A DNA stretch of 64,000 bases, from contig OY540814.1 in NCBI GenBank assembly GCA_961205875.1, forward strand, positions 11,514,993 to 11,578,992, in the 5' to 3' direction. Under the pieces are notes generated by a model. The model was not told the DNA's origin, ran no database searches, and saw nothing but the letters and a program-made list of their open reading frames with translations. Numbering within the stretch: position 1 is the first letter of the stretch; every line of letters begins with the position of its first letter. This DNA is from Sialis fuliginosa (Eukaryota; Arthropoda; Insecta; Megaloptera; Sialidae). Made by a program: the position numbers and the translations under genes. This document shows, one piece after another, positions 47,208-58,969 of the stretch.

Positions 47208-47415
47208 AGGGTCGATCCACACTATCATGCCGGTCCCGGTCCGGTCTCGCTCCAGTAAAATATTCAGTATAGTAAATACTGTATCGAAGTGTGATTGGAT
47301 CGAGACCGGCACGATACCTACATATAGTGTAAATGATTTCATTGTTTAATGTATATTTAAATTTTGATTGGAACGAGACCGGACCGAGACTGACACGATA
47401 GTCTGGATCGACCCT
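47208..47415. mobile_element. TA-flanked MITE, 208 bp
   Basis: The ends AGGGTCGATCCACACTATC and (inverted) AGGGTCGATCCAGACTATC agree at 18 of 19 positions; the inverted match then continues as GTC(C/T)CGGTCCGGTCTCG. TA lies on both sides (47206-47207, 47416-47417). A third copy of the GATTGGA(T/A)CGAGACCGG motif sits in the centre (47292-47310) in direct orientation to the right arm. Non-coding. Confidence 0.85.
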
Positions 47416-49322
47416 TAACGTTTAAGTATACAGAGTGTCAAATATGTTCCGGGACGGTCGAATATTTCGAATAGTACATACAGCATCGAAAAACAAAAAA
47501 ATACGTGTTCAATATTTTTGAAAAAGCTATTCAATTACACCAAACAAAAAAATATAAGGGCTCAAAATAATTGAAACATTACTTTTACCCCTTATATTTT
47601 TGAAATTATCCTATGCTCACTTTTAAAAATTTCCGTGATTAATGCCATATCATAAGATATCATTTAAACCACAATTGAGAAACGCTGTTGTACATATAAA
47701 TAATCTATAGATTCATCTGTTATTTTCGGTTCGATTTATTTTAATTTGCTTTTTTTGCAGCGGGAGATTCCAGGTATCTCGCTGTGCAAGTCCAACCCTG
47801 TGTACAATAATGGGATTTAAAAAAATACATTTATTTATCTGCCTAAAATATTGAATACCAACTCACATATCTCTCAAAATAAAAATTATTGTTACAATGT
47901 TACTTTGCAAACATTAAAAATTAACATTAAAAACATACTTAAATAAAATCAACAAATAAATACTAGGAATGATGGACGGTGATCAAACAAATAATAAAAT
48001 ACCTTCCCACTCAATCCACCTCTGCTAAGTTTGTTCAGACGTATATAAATGACACGAGTTAATTCTCTTACAAATACATTAACCAATAATCCACATTAAT
48101 TACTCGACAGACTTATCATCTATATTGTGAATATAAACGTTTCGATTTGACCATCAGTGGCGCCTCCAATAAAACATAATTGAGACGTCATTTGTGTAAT
48201 TCAGAACGTCATTAACCTTTGTTAATTTTAATATTGATACTGATAATATTTAATCTTTTTACCAATAATGGGTGAAGTACAGGGTGCCCCACGGAAAGTT
48301 GTTGAATCAGTTGAAAAGAGGAGAGTCGTGCTTACTCTTTAAAAGTGCTTCTTTTCGAGAGTAAAAGTATATGACAGTTCTTCTAGAGGGTTTCGTATTA
48401 AGTACGGTAAAATTAAAGTTAAGAGTGAAACCACACTAAAAAGGTTACAACTCATTATTTATTTAAACTTATGCATTACATCATTCCATTTTTGGGCAAT
48501 AAAATAGTTTTTTGTGTTATTTTTAACAGAAATATCGATAATTTTAGCATATTTTCATCAATTAAATAAATTAATACACAAACATTTTATTAAATTTTCT
48601 TTATACCCATTAAAAACTGCAGACTTTCTTTTTTTCAATGCGTTTTTTATTTTTTCAATAACAGCATCTATTTGAAAATGACAGCTGATTAGTTTAAAAG
48701 CCTTTCCGTGGTGTATCATGATTAACGATATCCTCTTTAGTTTTAGAATATTGATTACATGATTCTTAATTAAAAAATAATAAAATAAACTGATTCTATA
48801 CAGCAAAAATAATTACGCTGAGTACTAGTTAATCGTCCGTTATATAACTGAACTATGTTACGCATTGATGTATCAATCCTCACAAATACCATATTTGAAT
48901 TTTGAATGTAGTAAATTTCAAAATAAATAAGTATATAAAAAAAACTATTTAAATTATAATTTTTTTTTTCGGTTTGGTTGAAGAGATAATTATTATAAAA
49001 ATTCAATTTTTTCAGATTTTATTGGAATATGTATCAACTAACCAATGAAACGCAAATTATTTTTTTCTAATAATTTGATATCTTGGCAAGAGCTTTTGTG
49101 TGAGTTGATACATTACTGTAAAAAGGCCAACTATGTAATAACATTAATCTTAAATTATAATAGAGTTAGTAAACGGACAATTTGTTCTTCCTTTTAAGAA
49201 ATGACAATCTGATTTGAGAAATGGGAAAATAAAGTATATTTTATAAACATTTTTCTATTTAATTTGCTTTAATTTTTGAGGTTTGGGGAGGGGTCAAAAT
49301 AGAGAAAATGGATAAATTATTA
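47416..49322. other. No gene recognised
   Basis: AT-rich. At 48282 the text TACAGGGTGCCCCACGGAAAG resembles a common arthropod transposon end, as does TACAGAGTGTCAAATATG at 47429, but neither has a partner. The rest is featureless. Confidence 0.5.
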
Positions 49323-49604
49323 GAGATTGGAAAAATAGTTTTTCAACTATTGCGTAAAAATGCATTTATTGTAATTTTTATTACATATCTCCACCGTTTT
49401 CAGAAAACTGGTTTGATTGAACACAATTTGAAATCAACTATTTGCAACTATCTTTCCAACTATTTTTAAACTATTTTTATTTTACTGCTTCGTTTGCACT
49501 AATTATTATTAAATCGTAAAAAAAAACTATTTACCAAATATTTTCCGAAAAAAAATTCAACTAGTAACTATTTCATTGAAAATAACAACTATTTTTCCAA
49601 TCTC
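49323..49604. mobile_element. TA-flanked MITE, 282 bp
   Basis: Inverted ends GAGATTGGAAAAATAGTT (49323-49340) and AACTATTTTTCCAATCTC (49587-49604) are perfect over 18 bp, with TA on both sides (49321-49322, 49605-49606). The body repeats the theme CAACTATTTTT/AACTATTT many times, so most of the element is variants of its own ends. Non-coding. Confidence 0.9.
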
Positions 49605-51513
49605 TATAAATCATATAAGCATTTATAAAAACGAACACAACTCGTATGTACATATTTAATAAATATCTATGTGTAAACCTGCAAATTTTTAAATATCGTT
49701 TAATTAATTTAAATTAATTTAGATATCCAATAAAACAGTAGAGACGCCACTACTAATGTACACAAAATAACGATAGCACTTGAACAATAAGATTGTGTGG
49801 GCCGAGAGTCGTCCAAAGTAACAAACAAAACCCCGATACAGACATGTGTCTCTGAGTAACCAATAAATATCCGATCAGAATTAGCTACAAAAAGGCGACA
49901 TGCAGAAGCCGGTGCGTTCGCGTTGGCAGACAACCGACCCCGTGGTTTATTAATACCAAAGGGTTATTCAGCACTGATCTCATACACAACAGGGTGTATG
50001 ATGACGCATGCATTCATCTACAGGATGATTACATATAACACTGAGTAGCCATTATATGTATATGCATCGAACATCTAATAGATAAAGTAAAAAAAAAGAT
50101 AAGTGTAAACTATACTTGCACAGTTAGTGTTCCATGTCATCAACCCCCTACTTAAGTTATTGAAAAATGTGTAAGGACAAAATTAGTTTCTTGCATCGTG
50201 AGAAATATTTTTTATCGAAAAACTTTTTCTCTAAAACCAGTGGTTCAGCAGATATAAGGAAATAAACAATAATTAAATTGTTTATAACAATTTATCATAT
50301 TAGAATTTTTTAATGCTGATAATTTTCAACACCTAATTCTTTATGTTCATGATTTTTTTCAAATTTTTCTGAGTGATCCTTTTGGTGATAATGGTGGGAG
50401 ATAGCAATTTTTGAACGTTTTTCCGAACAACGTTTTATAAAATACATAAAATTTGTTTTCCATTTCCCAATTTACCCCCTCAAATTAACCCCCAGAATCA
50501 AAATTGATTTTTTTATACCTCTATTTTTTAATCTTCAGTTTCAAATTTTTACGTCGAATAATTTCCGAGAAAATCGCCTTTGACAGACATCGAAGTGATT
50601 CCATTGTTCCGTTTAACACGGAACACTAAAAAAAAAACGCAATAACTTTGGGTTATGGGCATATACATTTTTTTAAGTTCCTATAACTTTATGTGTTATT
50701 ACAAAATAAAATATTGAGAAAAAAAACAATTTAATGAAATTAATTTTTTTCCTGATCAAAACGATAGAAATATATTTATATGGTATGTCTTAAATCAATT
50801 CATTTAAATTAATAATTTATGTTTGGCACTCAATTTGATTAATTAATCGAATAACAAAATGTAAATAAGAAAGATAACATGCACATTAAATAAATTAAAA
50901 CGCGATATCTGTTGTAAAAAATGATACCCAATTTTTAATGACTTTTACATGTTAATGTAGGTAAATTCTAATCTTAATGACACCGCTCTTGCAGATTTTC
51001 ACTCCACAGTTCATGTACCTACAAGAGTGCGTACTAATAGTAAAGAAATTAATTTTGATAACATGATTTACTTATACATTGTAGATACACTTAAATAATT
51101 TATTTGTTGATATTTGTTTAATGACTTTATTTCCAAATCTTAATTTATATTAAAAGTATTTTTAAAGTAGAAATTAATTGCTTATGTGGGCTTTAACTAA
51201 AACATATATTGAATTCGTAATTATTACAAGAAACTGTAATTTGTTAATTATATAATATAAAATAGCGAAACGCCAGTGGCTTTGCCCACGTTGTATTCAT
51301 TTTTATGGAATTTTGTTAAAATTTAAAATATCGCGATTTCTGTTTAATTTTATTTTATCTGGAATTCACTTTTATATTAAAAAGTAGAGTTAGACAGATA
51401 AACGTTTCAAAATAACACTCTTTCCCCTCCCCAAATAGGGATTGTTTTAGGAAAATCCTTCTTTAGTGGATACTCACGTCATAAAAATAAAACATTCACT
51501 TTTTTAGATCTGA
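49605..51513. other. No gene recognised
   Basis: A balanced-composition patch at 49740-49935 is open for 74 codons on the minus strand (hydrophobic C-terminus IVILCTLVVASLLFYWI), with no family recognised. At 50608-50626 GTTCCGTTTAACACGGAAC forms a 7-bp stem hairpin. Otherwise AT-rich. Confidence 0.4.
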
Positions 51514-51797
51514 CCGGTATTATGAAGAATTTGTTTGCAAATTAGCTTCCAGTTAATGCTATCTGCTTGGTATGAAAATGTTCGCTATTTTATAACAGTG
51601 GCAATAAATGGATAATCATGTAAATGCAGCACTTATTTTAAATCGCTGATTGTACTTATCGCTCATGCGTCAAGGTTATCATATGTGCGATTTAATTCGC
51701 TAGATTTGTGAGTGTAATTTATATTTTATGCCTAGCAGATAGCGTTAGCTGGAAGCTAATTTGCTTTTGCATTCAAGAAAATTCTTTATACTACCGG
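51514..51797. mobile_element. Repeat I, complete MITE, 284 bp
   Basis: Inverted ends CCGGTATTATGAAGAATTT and CCGGTAGTATAAAGAATTT; next inward, AAATTAGCTTCCAG-TAA-GCTATCTGC (51540-51570) pairs with GCAGATAGCGTTAGCTGGAA (51736-51755) and GCTAATTTGC. Total 284 bp. The target duplication is not clear. Partial copies of the same family occur at 33239-33475 and on both sides of the 12.5-15.3 kb composite. Confidence 0.8.
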
Positions 51798-52358
51798 GTA
51801 TAAGAGTTTGGATTGTACGTTGATGAGTCAGTCAGTTGACTTAATTTTAATAATAACACGTTTCAAACTTCAAACTAGAAATTACAGAAAATATGAATAT
51901 TAAAATTTAATTGCTTTAAAAGTACTCTAATATTTACATATTATACATACTTCAGCTTCAGAAATAGTTACAATTCCACGAAAATATGATTATTAAGATT
52001 TATAATGACTAAAAAACATCAAAAGTCCATTTTTGTTTGTTTTTTCGCAAAAAGCTCTATTCAAAATTGCCAAATATAGGTCAAGGACATACGATCTCTA
52101 TTAAAATTCATTGCAACTGGAATATAATCTATTTTTAACTACACACACACACATGCACACAGATTATTACTTACCCGCTTATGAGTACAGTAAAAATAAT
52201 GATACAGCATAATATTAAAACGAGAATAAATAACTTTGTACGACATTTGTGTATCATTATGCCAAGGGTGGAGATGCGTAAAATACAGAGACGTATGGAT
52301 TGAGAAAAGCACCTTTATATCTTTGAAAGCGATAATTAAAATAAATATATGTATATTA
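51798..52358. other. No gene recognised
   Basis: AT-rich with an AC tract at 52141-52160; no supportable feature. Confidence 0.55.
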
Positions 52359-52981
52359 TACCAGGTGTTTTTTAATGACTTTCCAGCGGATTACTTCCAA
52401 AATAACGAATTTTCAGAAAAATGTTTCAGACAAAAGTTTCGTGGTTTCGAGGGGCTAAATATCGACATGGGGTGATCTGAGAAAGGTCACTAATGGGTTT
52501 TTTTTAAAACAAGGAGCAAATCAATTTTTTACTCGAAAATTATTAGTTTTTAAAAATAATCGCAAGAGGTAAAAAGTGCTTAGATTTAAGTAAAGATTCT
52601 CACAATTTTTTTTAAATTTATGTATAATTCAATATTTTTTCAAAATTTCGGAATTTTTTCTTTATAAAAAAGTTACATAAAAAAATTACCAATAAATTTG
52701 AAAAACAATTCTTTGAGAGTCCTTGCTTAGTTCTAACAATAAGTACTTTTTTAATTTTGTGATTTTTCTTAAATGTTTATAGTTTTCGGATAAAAAATAA
52801 TGGAAAATCCAGACATTTCTATTTGGTTTGCTCTATCTATGTATATCATAAAAAATCGACATTTTCAGAAAAAAAGTTTGAAACAAAAGTTGTTTATTTA
52901 TCTCTTAAATTAAGATTCTGCTTCTGAAAATTCGTTATTTTGGAAATAATCCGCAGGAAAGTCTTTAAAAAACACCCGGTT
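52359..52981. mobile_element. TA-flanked MITE, 623 bp
   Basis: Inverted ends of about 55 bp: ACCAGGTGTTTTTTAATGAC, TTTCCAGCGGATTACTTCC, AAAATAACGAATTTTCAGAA on the left and the complement of ACCGGGTGTTTTTTAAAGAC, TTTCCTGCGGATTATTTCC, AAAATAACGAATTTTCAGAA on the right, about 90 percent identical. TA flanks both sides (52357-52358, 52982-52983). A second inner pair (CGACAT...GAAACAAAAGTT) extends the fold. Non-coding. Confidence 0.85.
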
Positions 52982-55328
52982 TATTAAGGCAGTATTGCGG
53001 TGAGACGCCTAAAATTTTAAGCTTATTTCAGAATTTTTTTTTCGTAACAAAATATAATCTTTGTAAGTGTTTTCCGGGGTCAACCCGAACTCCTATGTAT
53101 GTTTTTGTGTATTTTGTGTCATATAATCTTCTACAAGTACCCAACTCAGGGAAAAATTAAAGAATAAAAAAATACTTGATCAAAATCGGTGGGCCTACTG
53201 ACCCCATACACCTCTGCTCTTAATTATGATTTTGATATTGGAAATCGATAACACTTATTAATACTAAATCCTGTATCAAATCTTATAACTGTATTACAAC
53301 GGGTTCTCTAGATATTAAATAAGCACTAATTTTTAGTAAAATTTTTGGAAGGTTGTAGCACCTTCACGAAGAATTTCCGGACATAGGTTCATAAAAAGTT
53401 TTTTATTTGAAATTACATCCTCGATCTACTGTTCAATTTTTTACACTAGTTGTAGATCATCTTGTATATCATTTATCAAAAAAAGAGATTTGAATACTAT
53501 TCATTAGAAAATAAATGCTAAGGTCTACTAATCGAGGTTTTTTTTAACTTCAGTCGGTGTATTTTTGATATATATATATGAGTATGTAATGTTTAACTAC
53601 ATAAGCCGTAATCATGGAGTAGGGAGGGGGGGGGGGTCAACCACTCTCCAAAATATGTGTTTTAAGAATAACATTACCACTGTATGCAAATTTATTTTAC
53701 AAACAAAATTTGATTTAAAAAAATATTTTTTTTTTGTTGATACGCCCCTGAGAAATCTTACACGTACATTGTTTTAGCATAAATATTTATACACAATTAA
53801 TTTGTAATGCAAGGTTGTTGGATGTTTTGTCACAGGATGACTTTATATCTTCATAACTGAACATCATTAACATTCCTCTGTTGAAATATAGATGAAACAT
53901 AATTCTTTTCTAGCAAGTTTTATTATTAATTACTCTTTGTTATACTTGTTTCTAGATTTATATGTACTAATTTTCATACATCATAACATATATCATATGG
54001 ACAAATTAAATGAGTAATTAGGTCAAAGTTAAATACGTATTAGTCAAATTTTACATGAAAATTTTTTTTCCATATTATTTTACAACGCATTTTCAAAGAA
54101 GCGTAGATATTATATTATTAAATTCATTAAAATATAGTTTATTATTTAAACTTAGATACTAATTTACAATTAATATCTATATCTAATACTTTTCAAGGGT
54201 AACATAAAATATAAAAAATATTTGTTTATTTTATTCATCACAGCATTTATTTGAAATAAAAATACATTTTATTTAAAAATTATAAAGCTTTTATACCAAC
54301 ATTATTTAATTAAGTACAAAATTTAAATAGTACAAAATAGTAAAGAAATAATATAATAAAAGTATACATGTATGTATATTTAAATAAATTCAAGTGAAAA
54401 ATAAAAAAAATATTAACACCGATTAAATTTAAAAAAAAATAAGCCATGAAAAGAATAAAAATCGGTCGAAAATTTAAATATAACCCAATTTACTTTTCAG
54501 TTTTTGCCTCAAACCCTCCTTTCACATAACTCTCAAAATGACTGCGGCATTGTTTATTAAAAAGTCAGAAATAAATTCCATTTAATACCCAAGAGCATTG
54601 ATCTTCAAGGAGGTCTTAAACAAGTACAATTATAATATATTTATATTACAGAATATATTTATTTAAATATTATCATACACGAAAAAACAAGTAACACATT
54701 AAAAAAATAAATTAACAAGCTGCTTACTTATGTAGTCTAATGAGTATTTAATAGTTTTTACTGAAACTATACATACGTATACACACTGCGTGAATGATGA
54801 AAAAAATATTTTGATTATATTTAATGATTAGTTAAATCGTTAGTGAATGGCTTCTGGGTAAGCAACGCCTCGTTTTCTTCGCTGTTAACGTTTTGTTTAT
54901 AATTACAGATCACTTCATCAAGGTTGGTTTTACCGCGTATATTGCTTGTTTATAAGTTAACGGTCAATGTAACGCGAATAATTTATTTAGCATTTTGAAT
55001 GAATGTCTAAATTATATAACATCGACTGCTTTATTATGAAATATTAGATAAAACATCTATGTTATTTGCGATATTTATTTTTCTTAAATTCTTATGTTTG
55101 AGAACCAAAAGATTTCTCCATTAAAAAAAAACTAAAACTAAATGAGTTTAAAATTTTCCAATCAATTGGAGAACGTACGCAAAAATTATTTTTTTTTGTA
55201 TAAATCATTGCTGACGATAAAACTAACATCGACAGAAAACGAGTGAGTGTTTTCAGCTGCTGCAATATTTATCACAAAAATTAGAAATATGTTATCTGAT
55301 TCGGCTTTAAATTCATTGGTAATTTTAA
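52982..55328. other. No gene recognised
   Basis: AT-rich. A run of 11 G at 53626-53636. GGGGTCAACCCG at 53078 and ACTGACCCCAT at 53200 are piggyBac-like words but are not arranged as ends. A short CG-containing stretch near 54850-54900 is unremarkable. Confidence 0.5.
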
Positions 55329-55631
55329 CCCTTAACTGGTATTTTAAATTTTACAAACGTAAAACTGCTATCGTGGGGTATTTGCGGCCCCACTGAAGAT
55401 TAGCTTTTTAAAAGCTAGTTTCAATAATGAGACTAGATAACACTTTATAAATGGTAAATAATATACTCATTTTATGTAGGTAATCAACTAGTTTTTATTA
55501 CCATTATTCTATTAAATTATTTTTTACAAGAGATTCCAATAAATAATTAAGTAAAAAAACATGTTTATATGCCTCTAATAATTTATAAAAAATGATCTGG
55601 TATCATGGGGGTCAACTGGCCCTTAACAGGC

Positions 55632-55691
55632 ACGTACCTTCGTTCCTGAAGGTGTTAAAGCGCTTTAACACCTTCAGGAACGAAGGTACGT
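55632..55691. repeat. Perfect 60-bp palindrome
   Basis: From ACGTACCTTCG at the left to CGAAGGTACGT at the right every base pairs with its mirror position, with the centre AGC|GCT and no loop. Thirty pairs without a mismatch is far beyond chance. It lies inside the piggyBac-type MITE. Confidence 0.95.
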
Positions 55692-55695
55692 CCCA

Positions 55696-55735
55696 ACCAT
55701 TTTAAGTAATCTACATGTAGATTACTTAAAATGGT
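55696..55735. repeat. Perfect 40-bp palindrome
   Basis: Runs from ACCATTTTAAG to CTTAAAATGGT with the centre CTACA|TGTAG and no loop. It starts 5 bases after the 60-bp palindrome ends. Confidence 0.95.
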
Positions 55736-55820
55736 GGGTGCGCATAATGCTTAGATTTTTAGAAAAAGATTAAAACATGACATATGGGGACCAGCTAGCT
55801 TTCGCGAAACCAGTTAAGGG

Positions 55821-56509
55821 TTAAAAACTTTTTTTGCTGGGCAAAAATAAAATATTTATAATTGTGGTTTCTTAGTCACTTAAACTAAAAATATGCACCT
55901 TAACCACAATAAAACAATGTCACTCGACATGTGTTTCAACTTCACAAGAAGTCCTCACTAGGAGCATAACAGTTCCAGACTGTAACAGAAAGTATCCTTT
56001 GTTTTGTATCACATGTTTACGATATTTTCTATTTTCAGTTCCTATTATCTGCTTATCAAAAGATATTTTCAAACAGTATAATTCAATTTATTTTAAACAC
56101 AAGTAGATAAAAATATATTAAGCCCGCATCATTCTTTCAGAGAAATTACGTAAACACTAAAGATACATCACGACAATAAAAAGTCCGCTCTGCAACATTT
56201 TAATTGTCAGTTGGTCATCGCGACCTTTGAACTGGCCAACTCGACTTTGCTATCTTGATGATTTTGTAATCAGAAACAAGTTTTACAGATTTAAGCTAAT
56301 GTGTGATTACAATTTAAATGAAAATAGACTTTATATTCAACGTAAATCTCAAAAGGCTGACAGCATTGCAGTCGAGATCATAAATTATCGGCGGAGTGCA
56401 AGTATTTCAGATGCAAGGTCGTAGTTTATTCTAGCTGCTATTGTTATCCCAACTTGGTCCCGCGTGGGCTGTTTTTCACTAGAGCAGGGCTTCTGAACAA
56501 ATTTTAGAG
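55821..56509. other. No gene recognised
   Basis: AT-rich with a mixed-composition patch from about 56220 to 56480. A 65-codon frame there has no recognisable content. The 8 bases 56502-56509 (ttttagag) are the left target duplication of the next MITE. Confidence 0.5.
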
Positions 56510-56754
56510 CGGGGGTTCTCAACCCTATACCTGCGGGCACCATTTTACGTGTACCCGCCATTGTGCGACAACAATAAAAAAATTATTTAAGTTTTCAATA
56601 AAATGTTATGTAAATTCTTTTGCTTCTTCGCAGTATCGAAAATACGAGAAGCTTTGTGATCGTTTTAAAAATAGACAAAAAAATGAATGATGCCCGCCGC
56701 CCGACCGGTATTCTAAATTGTGCTCTTAGGTACAAAAAAGGTTGAGGACCCCTA
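56510..56754. mobile_element. hAT-type MITE, 245 bp
   Basis: Inverted ends CGGGGGTTCTCAACC and TAGGGGTCCTCAACC (read from the right). The flanking 8-mers are ttttagag (56502-56509) and tcttagag (56755-56762), 7 of 8 identical. CAGGGGTTCTCAACC-type ends with an 8-bp duplication are typical of the hAT superfamily. Interior includes GCCCGCCGCCCGACCGG near the right end. Non-coding. Confidence 0.85.
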
Positions 56755-58098
56755 TCTTAGAGTGACTTAGAGTCACTCATAGTAACAGTCTAGACAACTT
56801 GCAATAGCCAAGTCTCACTCACAGCCGTATTTTCTGATTTTATTAATCAATATCATTAAATATACATATGTTATGTTCAATTTTATTGGTTATTTTTTTA
56901 TATTTGCTAAAAATAATAGATATGAATTATTAATAAATCATGTCACCGCAGTTTTGGCTAAAAATGGCGACGCTGTCGAAACTCTTACTGAAATGACTAT
57001 AACATATTTACCAACGGTTTTAATAACAGTACAAACAAAATCATCTTAAAAACGGTTATATAATAATTGTATTTTCAATAGTTTTTTCTAATAGTTTTCA
57101 ACATCTTTCGAATAATGATACAATGCAATTACGAAACTTTGGGGTATTATTTCATGCATTAAACTTCAATTTCTCATAGAAATATCAGCTTAAAGATACA
57201 AAAATAAAAAGAATATTATAACTAAAAGCTATGAAACTTTTCTCTTTTACATCACTAGTCACTACATCACTATTCTATGCTTAAGTTGAACGTTTGAGTA
57301 CCAATGTATCCAAGATTCGTTTATTTTGTTTCACAGATGTGATATTTATATTTATCATTTTTATTTCAGGTATTTCAAATATTTGGAAACAATGCATTGT
57401 TACGATAGTAAATTTTATAGTCAAACTAAAATGCAAAGTCATTACTTTCAAGATTGAGTTAGTGACAACACGATTAAATTTAATTGTAAATAAAGTTAAT
57501 CATTTAATTCTAAATATAGGCTACAAAAAGTGATCCATTTCGAGGGAATAGAAAGAACTTGTTCAAATATAAAATATGATTCATTTTACGGTAAATCCAC
57601 TTAGTAACGTTTTAACAAAATCATGTAATTTTTCACGTCGATCACAAAAAGCAGAAAACTAACAAAATACGATTGTGTTTAGGAAATCCAGTGTATCTAA
57701 AACAAACGCTTCACTGCAACAATAGAAAATGGCATATCGACGTGGGATGACAATTCATTTGTAAACACAGGATGATTTTATTTATAAAACAAAAGTTTTT
57801 CAGTCACGCCTTTGACAAAGCAAGTCACTGACAAATCGTTACAGAAATATCAACACACTGTTAATCCGTCACCGACACTAATTCTTTGTTGTCCCACACT
57901 CTGTCTATTGTTGTAAACAGAAAAAATGTTAAACGAAATGTCTGTAATGATTAACTGTAAAATAAAATATATATCTTTTTGTATACAAAAAAATGTCTTG
58001 ACGGATTTTTACTTTTTGTAAACAGTGGTATAATTTTAATAATAGAGAATGCATTAGTTTTTGTCACTAGAAGTTATGAATTTGGGATATAAAAAATA
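56755..58098. other. No gene recognised
   Basis: AT-rich unique-looking sequence; no supportable feature. Confidence 0.6.
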
Positions 58099-58552
58099 AA
58101 GTACTGGCACCAGTCTTCCTTTAAGAGGAAAGTATACTGTTTTTTGGGATTGAGAGGCTTCTTTTCGTAATTTTCATGAACTCATGTTACTAATTAAACA
58201 AGTACCTCTTTATTAAATCAGTTTAATTACCAAAGTCCGTAAATATAGTTTTTTTTAAATGATAAGTACTACGACACAAATGATATAAAATAAAGAATAG
58301 TATTTGAAACAATGTAAAGCAGATATTATGATAATATTATACATAGATTACACTAACAATCAGTTTAAATGTTCACCATTTTAACGCCTATTGGTCGATT
58401 GTCATCAAATTACGCTATTTTACAGTTAAGTGTTTGTAGCTTAGGGTTCAGTAATGGAAGTAATCAAATATCAACAAATATTTCTAATTTTGTATATTTA
58501 ATTAAACAAAAATCCAACATTGGGGTATGATCCAAGACTGGTGCCAGTACCT
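58099..58552. mobile_element. MITE family F, copy 3 (TA-flanked)
   Basis: Inverted ends AAGTACTGGCACCAGTCTT and AAGACTGGTGCCAGTACCT are the best preserved of the three copies, with TA on both sides (58097-58098, 58553-58554). Internal blocks CATGAACTCATGTTACTAAT, AACAAGTACCTCTTTATTAA, GTCGATTGTCATCAAATTA and GGAAGTAATCAAATATCAAC match copy 2 at about 85-90 percent by eye. Non-coding. Confidence 0.9.
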
Positions 58553-58575
58553 TATCTAATTACTTAGATTAGATT

Positions 58576-58801
58576 CAGTGGTCTTCAAACTGTGTTCTGC
58601 GATTTAAAATTAAAACTTTTAAAAAATTATAAAGCACTCACACTAGTTGACAAGTGTGTTTATTAACTAAAAAATATAAATATGTATAATTTACTTTGAA
58701 TATTATTTTGAAATATATTTTTCTAAGGGTGGGAAAAAGTTCGCCGAAAAAACCTTATAGTTATAAGGGTTTCGCAAGTCTACAAATTTTAAAGACCACT
58801 G
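58576..58801. mobile_element. hAT-type MITE, 226 bp
   Basis: The ends are CAGTGGTCTTCAAACT and (inverted) CAGTGGTCTTTAAAATT. The 8-mer gattagat occurs at 58567-58574 and again exactly at 58802-58809, one base offset on the left, a well preserved target duplication. CAGTGG ends and an 8-bp duplication indicate hAT. Non-coding. Confidence 0.85.
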
Positions 58802-58969
58802 GATTAGATAGGTAGATACAGCACTGTAACAAGGGTGGGGCGTACGGGGCACTAGCCCCAGGCGCAGAAAAGCCAAAGCTTTTAATTTTGTGATAAACTA
58901 ACGGCGAGCTTTTCCAAATCCAATTTATGTTTATGATACATTTTTTATTGTTTTGTGATTTATATTATA

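Larger units (their letters stand above)
55329..55820. mobile_element. piggyBac-type MITE with twin palindromes
   Basis: The ends are TTAA|CCCTTAACTGGT (element from 55329) and ACCAGTTAAGGG|TTAA (element to 55820), perfect inverted repeats with intact TTAA target duplications (55325-55328 and 55821-55824). This fits the piggyBac superfamily. Additional piggyBac-like words, GGGGTCAACTGGCCC and CCCTTAACAGGCAC (55607-55634), lie inside, just before two adjacent long palindromes annotated separately. 492 bp, no transposase. Confidence 0.9.

Noticed and set aside
49709..49933. 74-codon minus-strand frame with a hydrophobic C-terminus as a small membrane protein
   Set aside because: The tail resembles a membrane segment, but T-rich DNA gives such strings easily and there is no supporting context.
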